Assembly: GCF_000154725.1 (NCBI RefSeq)
Contig: NZ_DS544873.1
Coordinates: forward strand, 3,299,397 to 3,363,396
DNA length: 64,000 nt
Direction of reading: 5' to 3'
From: Kordia algicida OT-1
GTDB lineage: Bacteria; Bacteroidota; Bacteroidia; Flavobacteriales; Flavobacteriaceae
The notes under the pieces are model-generated. The model searched no databases, had not been told where the DNA came from, and saw only the letters and a program-made list of their open reading frames with translations. Below, piece after piece: positions 44,932 through 52,832 of this stretch (positions are counted from its first letter, which is position 1; every line of letters begins with the position of its first letter). The translations under genes and the position numbers were made by a program.

Positions 44932-46257
44932 ATGATAAAAAAATTACTTTGTATTCTTTTCTTGATTCCTCTGTGTTTACAAGCACAGCAGACACTTTCA
45001 GGAACTTTTTCACCTGCTGAAAATTATGAATGGTTTATCATTTATAAATTAAAAACAACACATCAAGCGTATGTTGCTAATGGAAAAATTGTAGACGGAA
45101 AGTTGAACTACACCTTTAAACCTTCTGCCGAAAAAGGCATGTATCGTTTGGTATACGGATTGCCGCAGGAATCTGAAAATTTCGATTTTATTTATAGTGG
45201 CGAAGAAGATATTGCTTTCGATTTTAGTGAAAAGGGAATCGACTTTACACTTTCTAAAGAAAACAAATTAAATACTTCCTATTTTTCAAGTATCAACAAG
45301 GTAAAACGCCAAATCAACACATTTTACCAAAACGGAGATACAGACAAAGAAGCTTTTTTAGCTATTTTTAAAATGCTTGATGACACACAAAAAGTCTTTG
45401 AGAAAGAAGCCGAAGGAACAATGGTTTCACATTTTATCAAGGCAAGTCGCTCGTACATTCCGAAAGCTTATGAGAAACCACAAGTAATGGTTGACAATAT
45501 TAAGAAACATTATTTTGACCATATTGACTTTTCGGATTCTATTTTGCAAAACTCAGATTTCATTTCAGAGAAGATTTCTAATTACGTGTTTACCGCAATG
45601 CCGATGAAAGAAATCACTGGAAAAGAATTGACCGAACAGTACAAAAAGAATATTGCAACGATTGCTGAGAAAATAAAACCTGTTGCTAAAGATTATCAAA
45701 AAACATTATTTAACGTATTGTGGGAACAAATGGTGGTGTTGGAAAATGATGCCATTGCCAATCATATTTCAGATACATATTTGCTTTCGTTAGCTACCGA
45801 ATTGAATGATAAGACTTTGATAGAAAAGCTAGAAAAATTTAAACGCCTTTCTTTTGGCGCCGTTGCCCCAGAAATTACTTGGGTAAAGGATAACAAAATA
45901 CACAAACTAAGCGAATTAGAAGGAGCTGAAAACTACGTGATTGTATTTTGGAGTAGTACATGTTCGCATTGTTTGAAAGAAATGCCAAAATTGAAAGAAT
46001 TTGTAACAGCACAAGAAAAAGGAAAATTTAAAGTAATTGCTATTGGCTTGGAAGATGAACGTGCAAGTTGGGCAAATGAAAGTTCTTTTTATCCAGATTT
46101 TATTCACGTGTTAGGTTTGCAAAAGTGGGATAATGAGATTGGAAATAGGTACGATGTGAGTTCTACACCGACCTTTTTTGTGTTGGATAAAGACAAGCGA
46201 ATTATTGGAAAGCCTTATGGTGTGAAGGAATTGAAGGAGTTTTATGCTGAGAAGTGA
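44932..46257 (+). CDS. TlpA-family thioredoxin-like lipoprotein or periplasmic protein
   Basis: 441 residues. Signal peptide about 1-19 (LCLQAQQ). An N-terminal DUF4369-like region (about 20-130) and a helical middle precede a thioredoxin domain (about 305-440) with the redox motif CSHC in VFWSSTCSHCLKEMP and the cis-proline loop SSTPTFFVLD. Such proteins reduce or oxidise disulfides in the periplasm. The cluster partner is unknown. The stop is followed at once by GTGAGTT repeats. Confidence 0.85.
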   Translation: MIKKLLCILFLIPLCLQAQQTLSGTFSPAENYEWFIIYKLKTTHQAYVANGKIVDGKLNYTFKPSAEKGMYRLVYGLPQESENFDFIYSGEEDIAFDFSEKGIDFTLSKENKLNTSYFSSINKVKRQINTFYQNGDTDKEAFLAIFKMLDDTQKVFEKEAEGTMVSHFIKASRSYIPKAYEKPQVMVDNIKKHYFDHIDFSDSILQNSDFISEKISNYVFTAMPMKEITGKELTEQYKKNIATIAEKIKPVAKDYQKTLFNVLWEQMVVLENDAIANHISDTYLLSLATELNDKTLIEKLEKFKRLSFGAVAPEITWVKDNKIHKLSELEGAENYVIVFWSSTCSHCLKEMPKLKEFVTAQEKGKFKVIAIGLEDERASWANESSFYPDFIHVLGLQKWDNEIGNRYDVSSTPTFFVLDKDKRIIGKPYGVKELKEFYAEK

Positions 46258-46260
46258 TTG

Positions 46261-46288
46261 GTGAGTTGTGAGTTGTGAGTTGTGAGTT
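46261..46288. repeat. Four tandem 7-base repeats
   Basis: GTGAGTT repeated four times without a break, three bases after the stop of the TlpA-like gene. It resembles the GTGAATT-type repeats at 15303-15392. Copy number could vary between strains. Confidence 0.75.
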
Positions 46289-46369
46289 GAAATACTTTTT
46301 CTTGGGGAAAAATTACTGATTTTGGATATTTGCTTCTGAAAGCTTGTAAAAACATAACGCAATAAAAAA

Positions 46370-46395
46370 ACAGAAAAGTATGATTACTTTTCTGT
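46370..46395. terminator. Terminator for RiPP-like gene C (bidirectional)
   Basis: ACAGAAAAGTA and TACTTTTCTGT form a perfect 11-pair stem with a four-base loop. A run of seven T follows on the minus strand. Confidence 0.75.
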
Positions 46396-46423
46396 CTCTT
46401 TTGGTCAACACACATATTTATTT

Positions 46424-46690
46424 TTATCCTGAAACTTGTCCTGTATTATTAGTATCGGCTACAGAATCTGGATCTGTACAACCGTTTCTAAGATCGGTTC
46501 TTCCATGAAATACAGTACATTCATTAGGGAAACTTTGAATAGTTTGGTCACAGTTTACTTGTGATTGATCCCCTGGATTGGTATTGGTATTGTGACAAGG
46601 ATTAGAATCTGTTCCTCCGACAATTCCTTTAATTTGAAGATTCGCAATTTTAAATTTTCTGAATTTTAATACTTTTTTGTTTTCTCTCAT
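46424..46690 (-). CDS. RiPP-like precursor peptide C (GG leader, long core)
   Basis: 88 residues from MRENKKVLKFRKF. Leader motif LKFRKFKIANL and a double glycine at IKGIVGG. The core of about 61 residues is rich in Thr, Ser, Asn, Asp and Gly with four cysteines (NPCHNT, VNCDQT, NECTVF, NGCTDP), suiting lanthionine or disulfide cross-links. The start at 46690 fits a full promoter at 46721-46749, whereas the longer frame to 46723 would run into it. It stands between the TlpA-like and TPR-AraC genes. The leader motif equals that of the peptides at 2774, 3031, 48685 and 48918. Confidence 0.75.
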   Translation of the reverse strand: MRENKKVLKFRKFKIANLQIKGIVGGTDSNPCHNTNTNPGDQSQVNCDQTIQSFPNECTVFHGRTDLRNGCTDPDSVADTNNTGQVSG

Positions 46691-46720
46691 CTTAAATAAT
46701 TTTAATTTTTTGAATGTATT

Positions 46721-46749
46721 CAAAACTAAACATTCATTTATAATATCAA
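46721..46749 (-). promoter_or_regulatory. Complete -33/-7 promoter for RiPP-like gene C
   Basis: On the minus strand TTG (46749-46747), 18 bases of spacer and TAGTTTTG (46728-46721) match the Bacteroidota pattern TTG-N(17-23)-TAnnTTTG. This is the best promoter match noted in the window. Confidence 0.65.
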
Positions 46750-46786
46750 TTGAAAATCAACTGTTTGAAAACTACAATTCCGTGAA

Positions 46787-48472
46787 TTATTGTTTTTTTA
46801 CACTGTTTTCCCTAACTTTTTTGATAAAGTAAGAAGGTTTGAGTCCTGTCTTTTTTTGAAACGCTCTGGAAAATCCTTCTGGATTAGAGAACCCAATTTC
46901 TTCAGCAATAGCACGAATCGTATACTTTTGATATTTCGTATCGGTCTGCACATGACTTACCAAATAATCGACACGTAAATCATTGATATATGTTGTGAAA
47001 TTTTTTCCTTTGTAAGAGTTGACTATTTTTGATAAGTACTTGGAATTTGTATTTACAATTTTTGCGACATCTTTTAATGAAATTTGATTTGTTAAATATG
47101 CTTCTCCTGCTTCAAATCTGCTCAACTCCTTTAAAACTTCTTCGATAATTTGTTGGTCTATTCCTAAAGAAACAGCTTGTGGTTTGGCATTTTTTACAAT
47201 AATTTCTTCTTCAATGGTAGCGTTAGATTGTTCTATAATATCATTATAACGCTTTTCATATTGCTTTTTTAATCTGTAGTAATAAATAAGAAATCCAATA
47301 ATAATAACTCCAATAATACTACTTGCGATAACGATCCAATCTCTTTCATTGGTAATACGTCGATTTTTTCCTTCCAATTTCTCAATCAAACGATCTTTGT
47401 TTGCTACATACGTTGGAATGTCATATTCTTTAGAAATATTCTTAGATAAATACCTGTAATCAGCATGAATTGCACTATCAATTTTTAACAATTGTTTCGT
47501 GTAATAAAGTTCTTTTCGCTCATCTTTCTTGGCTACTGCATCTTTAATTAAATAAACGTATGATTCTCGCAATGGCGGAAAAATATCGTTATTCTTAGTG
47601 TAGAAAGTATCTACTTTTTTAAAATAGTTAATTGCCTTTTCCTTTTCTCCTAAAGCATCATAATTTTTACCTAAGTAGAATTCTGCTACAAGAATATCAT
47701 CTACTTCTAAATGAGGAATTGCCTTCTGAATAGTTTCAATTGAAGTCTTAAAATCGCCTTTTATATGCGAATTTATACCTTCATTAACCGTAAAAGCATG
47801 TTTAAAAAAATCATCCTTTTGAGCTTGTGCAAGCTCGATTCCTTTAGTATTGATTGCTGAAGCTTCTTTCGTTTTGCCTGATTCATAATACACAGATGAC
47901 AACTGAAGTAGCGTAAATAAATATTTACTTACATACATTTTATCTTTACCTTCTTCATACAACATGCATTCTAACAAAAGCTTTTCAGCTTCTTCATAGT
48001 CTTGAGTTACACGCTTTAGAATAGCAATATTATTTTTCATATCGTACTCTGCTTCAGAGTTACCACTTGCCTTCGCCTGTTTTACCGCTAGCAGATAATT
48101 ATTTAATGCTTCGGGATATTGTTTGTTAAAATACAAGGTAACTCCTTTTGTCATGTACGCATACAGAGGAAACTTTTTATCATCTTTTATATCTTTCGTA
48201 TAGTATAAAACACTGTCTAAAAACACAATTTTGTCTTCAAACTGTCCGCTTTTTAAAGCTAATAAATAATAACCTCGACCTATAAATCGGCTCTCAGAAG
48301 TTGTTTTTGCTTTTCCAATATACGCGCGCACTTTAGTTTCAGCTTCTTCACTACTCATACTTCTAAGTTGACGATAGAGGTTATTATATTCTTTGAGTAA
48401 ATCTTCGTTTTGCTGCGAAAGCGCAATCATTCCAACAAAAAATAACAACAAAAACAGTAGTAACTTTTTCAT
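46787..48472 (-). CDS. Membrane TPR protein with C-terminal AraC-type DNA-binding domain
   Basis: 561 residues. Signal peptide (about 1-20), then seven or so tetratricopeptide-like repeats (about 50-340; PLYAYMTKGVTLYFNKQYPEALNNYLLAV), a transmembrane segment near residue 380 (VIASSIIGVIIIGFLIYYY), a linker, and an AraC helix-turn-helix domain at the C-terminus (about 450-555; SLKDVAKIVNTNSKYLSKIVN and IRAIAEEIGFSNPEGFSRAFQ). This layout, a periplasmic TPR sensor with a cytoplasmic DNA-binding end, is common in Flavobacteria. It lies between precursor genes C and D/E and is the obvious candidate regulator of the island. Confidence 0.88.
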   Translation of the reverse strand: MKKLLLFLLLFFVGMIALSQQNEDLLKEYNNLYRQLRSMSSEEAETKVRAYIGKAKTTSESRFIGRGYYLLALKSGQFEDKIVFLDSVLYYTKDIKDDKKFPLYAYMTKGVTLYFNKQYPEALNNYLLAVKQAKASGNSEAEYDMKNNIAILKRVTQDYEEAEKLLLECMLYEEGKDKMYVSKYLFTLLQLSSVYYESGKTKEASAINTKGIELAQAQKDDFFKHAFTVNEGINSHIKGDFKTSIETIQKAIPHLEVDDILVAEFYLGKNYDALGEKEKAINYFKKVDTFYTKNNDIFPPLRESYVYLIKDAVAKKDERKELYYTKQLLKIDSAIHADYRYLSKNISKEYDIPTYVANKDRLIEKLEGKNRRITNERDWIVIASSIIGVIIIGFLIYYYRLKKQYEKRYNDIIEQSNATIEEEIIVKNAKPQAVSLGIDQQIIEEVLKELSRFEAGEAYLTNQISLKDVAKIVNTNSKYLSKIVNSYKGKNFTTYINDLRVDYLVSHVQTDTKYQKYTIRAIAEEIGFSNPEGFSRAFQKKTGLKPSYFIKKVRENSVKKQ

Positions 48473-48669
48473 ATACGGGGAAGTATTTTTAACAAATATA
48501 ATCTAAAAGCTTCTTCAAATACATAGGTTTTACAGCAAGTTTTCCCACAATTCACGGAATTACAGGCATAATTCAAGGAATCGTCATTTGCTTTAATTGA
48601 CTGATATTCAAATAGCTTGTTGTTTTGCTCCTGCAATCGATTCGCAAGGGTATTCAAAAAATTATACAT
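48469..48669 (-). CDS. Possible small Cys-rich ORF upstream of the TPR-AraC gene
   Basis: 66 codons from MYNFLNTLANRLQEQ, overlapping the TPR-AraC start by four bases. It contains four cysteines in YACNSVNCGKTCCKTYVF. Against it: a strong -7 box for the TPR-AraC gene (48493-48500) lies within it, and the divergent peptide gene D begins 16 bases from its start, leaving no promoter space. No family recognised. Confidence 0.3.
   Translation of the reverse strand: MYNFLNTLANRLQEQNNKLFEYQSIKANDDSLNYACNSVNCGKTCCKTYVFEEAFRLYLLKILPRI
48493..48500 (-). promoter_or_regulatory. -7 promoter box for the TPR-AraC regulator
   Basis: TATATTTG on the minus strand ends 20 bases before the ATG at 48472. Confidence 0.45.
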
Positions 48670-48684
48670 CTCTAAAACTATAAT

Positions 48685-48876
48685 ATGATGAAAAAACAAA
48701 AATCTCAAAGCCTTACACTACATAAAAAAGCTATTTCAAGCTTAAGTAGTTTTATTGTTGGAGGAAAGGCACAAGCTTCTGATAGTTGCCAAACACAAGA
48801 TCCGCAAACGCCAACAGCAATATCAGCATGTAGAACTACGTGTCCAATCAACCAACCAACAAGAACCTGCAACTAA
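48685..48876 (+). CDS. Lanthipeptide-like precursor D
   Basis: 63 residues (62 if the second ATG is used). The leader carries LTLHKKAISSL and a double glycine (FIVGGKAQAS). The core has four cysteines and six Thr/Ser (SDSCQTQDPQ, SACRTTCPIN, TRTCN), the pattern expected for lanthionine rings or a disulfide peptide. MKKQKSQSL at the N-terminus matches peptide E's MKKQKISSL. It is followed by peptide E after 41 bases. No LanB, LanC or exporter is in the window. Call based on leader pattern and core composition. Confidence 0.72.
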   Translation: MMKKQKSQSLTLHKKAISSLSSFIVGGKAQASDSCQTQDPQTPTAISACRTTCPINQPTRTCN

Positions 48877-48917
48877 ATAGTTGTACAAAAAAATTATAAA
48901 TCAATTAAAAACTCAAA

Positions 48918-49100
48918 ATGATGAAAAAACAAAAAATTTCAAGTTTAAAACTGAACAAAAAGAAAATCTCAAACCTAGATCAAGATCAAACTAAAGGTGG
49001 AATTTTATTAACAATTATCTGTACAGTTTCCATCAATTATCCAAGTAAATTTTGCACGATAAAAAACGATTCAAGAGAAGTTTCTTGGTGTGTTTGTTAA
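48918..49100 (+). CDS. Lanthipeptide-like precursor E
   Basis: 60 residues. Leader motif LKLNKKKISNL followed by DQDQTKGG, then a core of about 32 residues with four cysteines (TIICTVS, KFCTIKN, SWCVC) and several Ser/Thr. It shares the N-terminus MMKKQK-[IS]-SSL-like with peptide D and is probably in one transcript with D and the lipoprotein after it (no TAnnTTTG seen in the gap). Modification enzymes are not nearby. Confidence 0.72.
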   Translation: MMKKQKISSLKLNKKKISNLDQDQTKGGILLTIICTVSINYPSKFCTIKNDSREVSWCVC

Positions 49101-49149
49101 GCAAAACCTCTTACAATTACTTATTATTTAAAATCAAAAAAATAAAATC

Positions 49150-50061
49150 ATGAAAAAATTAAAAAGAAGTGCAGTATTGACGCTTGTTGTACTGATGAAT
49201 TTATCCTTGTATAACTGCTCGAAAGACGACAATACTCAGGAAGAAGCTGTTGAAAGCACAGAACTTTCGTCTATAAAAACATATTTGGCTGAAAAAGCAC
49301 ACAATTCAACCTTAGATCCAAGCAGAATTGATGTCGTTATTTTCGACGAATTCAAGCCATTTATTCAAGAAGGATTTGATCTTTCTAACGAAGATGAAAA
49401 AATGAGTCTATTATATAACTTGCCAGCAGATTTAGCAAAAAAGGCACAAGACTTACGCGAATATTTTGTTTTAGTTAGAAAAAATGAAATTGAAGTCGCA
49501 AATGAAGTCTTTGCAAATTCAATTGCAGGAACGATCAATGCTGTAAAATCAACACTTATTGACAATAGAATTACAGACTTAAATGTTTCCTCAACTTTAC
49601 AAGATGAAAGCTGTTCGTATTCGTCCATAATTGTTGGCTATTACTACAACTATTATTACGGTGTAAATATGCCAATTTATTCAACAGGACCATTTTCTTG
49701 TACGAGCAACAGAGCTGTTTTTTACGAAGGAAACAACTATTCAGGTGATATTTTATTTACGATTGATGCTAGCATCAACAGATCTATCAACTTTAAAAAT
49801 TACAGTCAATATGACAACGACGAAGCACGTAGTATTAAATTTTGGAATTTTTCTCCAGGACAAGTCGTACGCGTATTTGATAGTCCTAGCGGAAGCACCA
49901 ATGACGATTTTACCGTGTTCCGATTTTTCACTGGCGTAGATACTACAGAACAAGCACCAACTTTTGAGCAAAACTTTTCTTCATCAGATTTTACACAAAC
50001 ATTTTTTGAAGACAATGGTTTGGACGGAAAAGTATCTTCTGTTCGATTCTCAGGAAACTAA
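49150..50061 (+). CDS. Lipoprotein with beta/gamma-crystallin-like domain
   Basis: 303 residues. Lipobox LSLYNC (Cys near residue 23). A helical, acidic N-terminal region (about 35-150) is followed by a C-terminal domain (about 170-300) with Greek-key marks of beta/gamma-crystallins: RAVFYEGNNYSGDILFTI and VVRVFDSPSG. Bacterial crystallin-like proteins often bind calcium. It follows peptide E by 49 bases on the same strand, so it may be an accessory or immunity-like factor of the RiPP island; this is only inferred from position. Confidence 0.7.
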   Translation: MKKLKRSAVLTLVVLMNLSLYNCSKDDNTQEEAVESTELSSIKTYLAEKAHNSTLDPSRIDVVIFDEFKPFIQEGFDLSNEDEKMSLLYNLPADLAKKAQDLREYFVLVRKNEIEVANEVFANSIAGTINAVKSTLIDNRITDLNVSSTLQDESCSYSSIIVGYYYNYYYGVNMPIYSTGPFSCTSNRAVFYEGNNYSGDILFTIDASINRSINFKNYSQYDNDEARSIKFWNFSPGQVVRVFDSPSGSTNDDFTVFRFFTGVDTTEQAPTFEQNFSSSDFTQTFFEDNGLDGKVSSVRFSGN

Positions 50062-50167
50062 TACCATGAAAGAAAGGAGAAATTCTAAAAATTTTCTCTC
50101 TATGTATAGCGTTGAAACAATGTTTTTGAATGTATTGTTTCGCTAAATACCAACCTATACATATATG

Positions 50168-50192
50168 AAAACCCGCTCAATGAGCGGGTTTT
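50168..50192 (+). terminator. Terminator of the RiPP/lipoprotein unit
   Basis: AAAACCCGCTC and GAGCGGGTTTT form a perfect 11-pair stem with a three-base loop, about 107 bases past the stop of the lipoprotein gene. Confidence 0.9.
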
Positions 50193-50689
50193 CTCGTAAA
50201 ACTAAAATTACGCTTTAGAAGTTTGTTAATTTCATATCTGATAAATCAATTTCTCAAAAGAAAAATACCCTAAGATTTATCTATATACTAAACAGAAATC
50301 GTCAATTCTTCCACGCAAATCCGTGTGGTTGTAACAATTACAACATATATAATTTCTTTGCCTGCTTAAAAACAGACAACAGATATTGCCTTCAAAATCA
50401 ATTGTCTCTCTAAAAGACAAAGAATTGAATTCTTAAAATAATCTTCTTTGATTGATTCTTTTCAGAACCTTTTAAAATAAAGCAGTCGTTAGGGGTAACG
50501 TATGGTAGTACTAATTTTTTAAAACTCTAAAAGCAAGACGCTTGGCTAAAACGTATTACTCATCTTCTTAAAGTTAAGAAATTATTAGCTACATAACAAA
50601 TCTCTGAATTAATATTAGATTTCAACAGCGTATAAACACCTGTTTTTTACAAACACTTGAAAATATACATGGAATTTTCAATACGTATG
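50193..50689. other. Gene-free convergent gap
   Basis: About 500 bases with no credible ORF between two convergent genes. It contains paired segments: CCACGCAAATCCGTGTGG, and next to it GTTGTAA-CAA-TTACAAC (50328-50344). TTGAAAAT with ATTTTCAA (50657-50681) may end the minus-strand ACT gene. None of the hallmark sequences of tmRNA, RNase P RNA or tRNA was found. A small RNA or gene remnant is possible. Confidence 0.4.
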
Positions 50690-51349
50690 TTAAAGTGATT
50701 TCAAGTTTTTAATTACGGTAAAAGCTTTATCTACTTGTTCATCATTCACTAAAATGGTAAATTCATTTGTTGTGGAAATAACTTCGTAAATATTTACACC
50801 TTCCCAAGACAAACGCTGAAAAATAAAATAATAAATTCCGGGAACGTTTACATTATCTTTTGGCAATTTGACCGTGATAGACGATAAGTTTTCTTGTTTC
50901 TCTAATAAAATTTCATTCTTAAAAATCTTCCCAACCAATTCAGCAACTTCGTTACTTACAACAATATTTGATTCGTTGACTCCGCGTGAAGATGTGTAAA
51001 AAACAGTATTCAATCCTTCAATTTCTGACATAAAAGCAGCTTGACTTTTTAGCAAAGTTTCAGAAACTCTAAAAGTATAATCATTCAAGGAAGAACGAAC
51101 GGTAATTTCACCAATATTTCGAACAAATTTCAATACACGATGTGTTACACGAAACTCCAATTCTGATGACAATCGTTTCAACGCCATCACAATAGCACCA
51201 TTTTTCACCTCTTTTCCTAGTTGATGTTCAATTTCTGGCTTAATAAGTCGTGATAATGAAGTAAGGTTGATGATTCCTTGCGACAACGCACTCGATAAAA
51301 ATGGCTTTGTCTTTATATATTCTTCTACAATTGATGAAATTGTTTTCAT
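50690..51349 (-). CDS. ACT-domain protein (aspartate-kinase-regulatory-like)
   Basis: 219 residues. The N-terminal half (about 1-75) is helical (ISSIVEEYIKTKPFLSSALS), and the C-terminal part (about 85-215) reads as two ACT-type folds (VRSSLNDYTFRVSETLL, VNVPGIYYFIFQRLSWEGV, VISTTNEFTILVNDEQV), as in the regulatory domain of aspartate kinases. No kinase domain. In Flavobacteria such proteins are often annotated as aspartate kinase, which is misleading. It probably senses an amino acid. Confidence 0.7.
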   Translation of the reverse strand: MKTISSIVEEYIKTKPFLSSALSQGIINLTSLSRLIKPEIEHQLGKEVKNGAIVMALKRLSSELEFRVTHRVLKFVRNIGEITVRSSLNDYTFRVSETLLKSQAAFMSEIEGLNTVFYTSSRGVNESNIVVSNEVAELVGKIFKNEILLEKQENLSSITVKLPKDNVNVPGIYYFIFQRLSWEGVNIYEVISTTNEFTILVNDEQVDKAFTVIKNLKSL

Positions 51350-51378
51350 GTAACCAAATCTATAATTTTAATAGACTG

Positions 51379-51386
51379 CAAAAATA
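51379..51386 (-). promoter_or_regulatory. -7 promoter box for the ACT-domain gene
   Basis: TATTTTTG on the minus strand, 29 bases before the start codon. A second match, TAGATTTG (51355-51362), lies closer. Confidence 0.4.
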
Positions 51387-51438
51387 CAAACAGAAAAACT
51401 ATTTTCAAAACAAATTGTTATAATTACAACAATAATTT

Positions 51439-51798
51439 TTAAAAATGATAAAATGCATCTTCTATGTGATTAATTGAGACGTCTTTTTTATCAAACAAAA
51501 TAGCTACAATATCAAAACGAACCTCAACATCTAAGTCATTCTCGTTGATGTAATTATCAACAGCTTTTACCAAAAGTTTGATCTTTTTTTGACTCACAAA
51601 TTCTTCTGGATTTCCAAAATCGGCAGAAGTTCTTGTTTTTACTTCTACAACTGCTAAAACTGCCGCTTTTTGAGCAATAATATCTACTTCTGCTTTCTGA
51701 AATCTATAATTCGTCTCTAAAATAGCATATCCTTTTTCTTGCAAATGTGTTACTGCAAGCTTTTCGCCTTCAATTCCTAAATCGTTATGTGCCGCCAT
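51439..51798 (-). CDS. YraN-family (UPF0102) endonuclease-like protein
   Basis: 119 residues from MAAHNDLGIEGEKLA; the longer frame to 51819 adds seven unlikely residues. The fold is that of Holliday-junction-resolvase-like nucleases: GEKLAVTHLQEKGYAILETNYR, AEVDIIA with its metal-binding Asp, and VEVKTRTS. Function in vivo unknown. It is upstream of the ACT gene on the same strand with a 90-base gap. Confidence 0.88.
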   Translation of the reverse strand: MAAHNDLGIEGEKLAVTHLQEKGYAILETNYRFQKAEVDIIAQKAAVLAVVEVKTRTSADFGNPEEFVSQKKIKLLVKAVDNYINENDLDVEVRFDIVAILFDKKDVSINHIEDAFYHF

Positions 51799-51957
51799 AC
51801 AATACGTCCTTATTTTCACATAAAATACGTATCTTAAAAAGGATAATCAACAATAACTGACAAAAAATCTACATACTATCATCAATTTTTATGATGATAA
51901 AACTGCTTAAAATACGGAGAGCATCTGTAGTTTTAAACACCAACTAATCAAAACTAT

Positions 51958-52746
51958 ATGGAAGCAAAATACGATCATATTGGAAAAGGATACAACAATA
52001 CTCGAAAAGCCGATCCTTTTATTCTTGAACGCATTCAATATCATCTAAATCCTATACATGAAGGAATCTATCTAGACATTGGTTGCGGCACCGGAAATTA
52101 CACATCAAAACTCCACAATAAGGAAACGAAATTTATCGGAATTGATCCTTCACAAAAAATGCTCAACATTGCACAAAAAAATCATCCAACTATTGATTGG
52201 AAACTTGGCGCCGCAGAAAACATTCCACTAAAAAATAATAGTATAGAAGGTGTTGTGGGAACATTAACGCTTCATCATTGGGACAATTTAGAAAAAGGGT
52301 TTTCAGAATTATTTCGCGTGATGAAACCCTATGCAAACATCGTTTTCTTTACAGCCACGCCAACACAAATGGAAGGGTATTGGCTGAATCATTACTTTCC
52401 AAAAATGCTAGCAGATTCTATAGCACAAATGCCTTCACTTAAAACAATTGAAACAGCAATGAATTTGGCTGGTTTTGGCAATATTTTTACGGAAAAGTAC
52501 AACATCCAACCAGATTTAAAAGATCAATTTTTATATGTTGGAAAAAACAATCCGAAGTTATATTTAGATGAAAATATCCGCAACGGAATTTCCTCATTTT
52601 CACATTTGGCAAATCAGGAAGAAGTAGAAAAAGGGTTGACACAACTTGAAAAGGATATCGCTTCTGGAGACATTCAAAAAATCATCAAAAGCTATGAAAA
52701 CCGCGAAGGTGATTATCTTTTTCTTTTAAGTCAGAAAGAAAATTAA
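51958..52746 (+). CDS. Class I SAM-dependent methyltransferase
   Basis: 262 residues, cytosolic. The SAM motif I is IYLDIGCGTGNYTSKL, with FIGIDPSQKMLNIAQKNHP, AAENIPLKNNSIEGVVG and TLTLHHWDNLEKGFSELFRV following in UbiE/methyltransferase-11 style. The substrate cannot be told. Single gene, divergent from yraN. Confidence 0.88.
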   Translation: MEAKYDHIGKGYNNTRKADPFILERIQYHLNPIHEGIYLDIGCGTGNYTSKLHNKETKFIGIDPSQKMLNIAQKNHPTIDWKLGAAENIPLKNNSIEGVVGTLTLHHWDNLEKGFSELFRVMKPYANIVFFTATPTQMEGYWLNHYFPKMLADSIAQMPSLKTIETAMNLAGFGNIFTEKYNIQPDLKDQFLYVGKNNPKLYLDENIRNGISSFSHLANQEEVEKGLTQLEKDIASGDIQKIIKSYENREGDYLFLLSQKEN

Positions 52747-52798
52747 ACACAGTACATTTTCAACTTATCTTTTTGTTTTTTATATACTAAATTAACAC

Positions 52799-52817
52799 AT
52801 TGAGCACAGTCGAAATG
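52799..52817. repeat. Short intergenic repeat remnant
   Basis: CATTGAGCACAGTCGAAATG resembles widely scattered TTTCGACTGCGCTCAATG-type elements of Bacteroidota. Only one copy is seen in this window, so it is a weak call. Confidence 0.3.
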
Positions 52818-52832
52818 AGTCAGAAAGAAAAA

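Noticed and set aside
50193-50689. tmRNA, RNase P RNA or tRNA gene in the gap
   Set aside because: None of their hallmark sequences (such as the RNase P GAGGAAAGTCC core or a tRNA T-loop GTTCRA with acceptor stem) was found on either strand.
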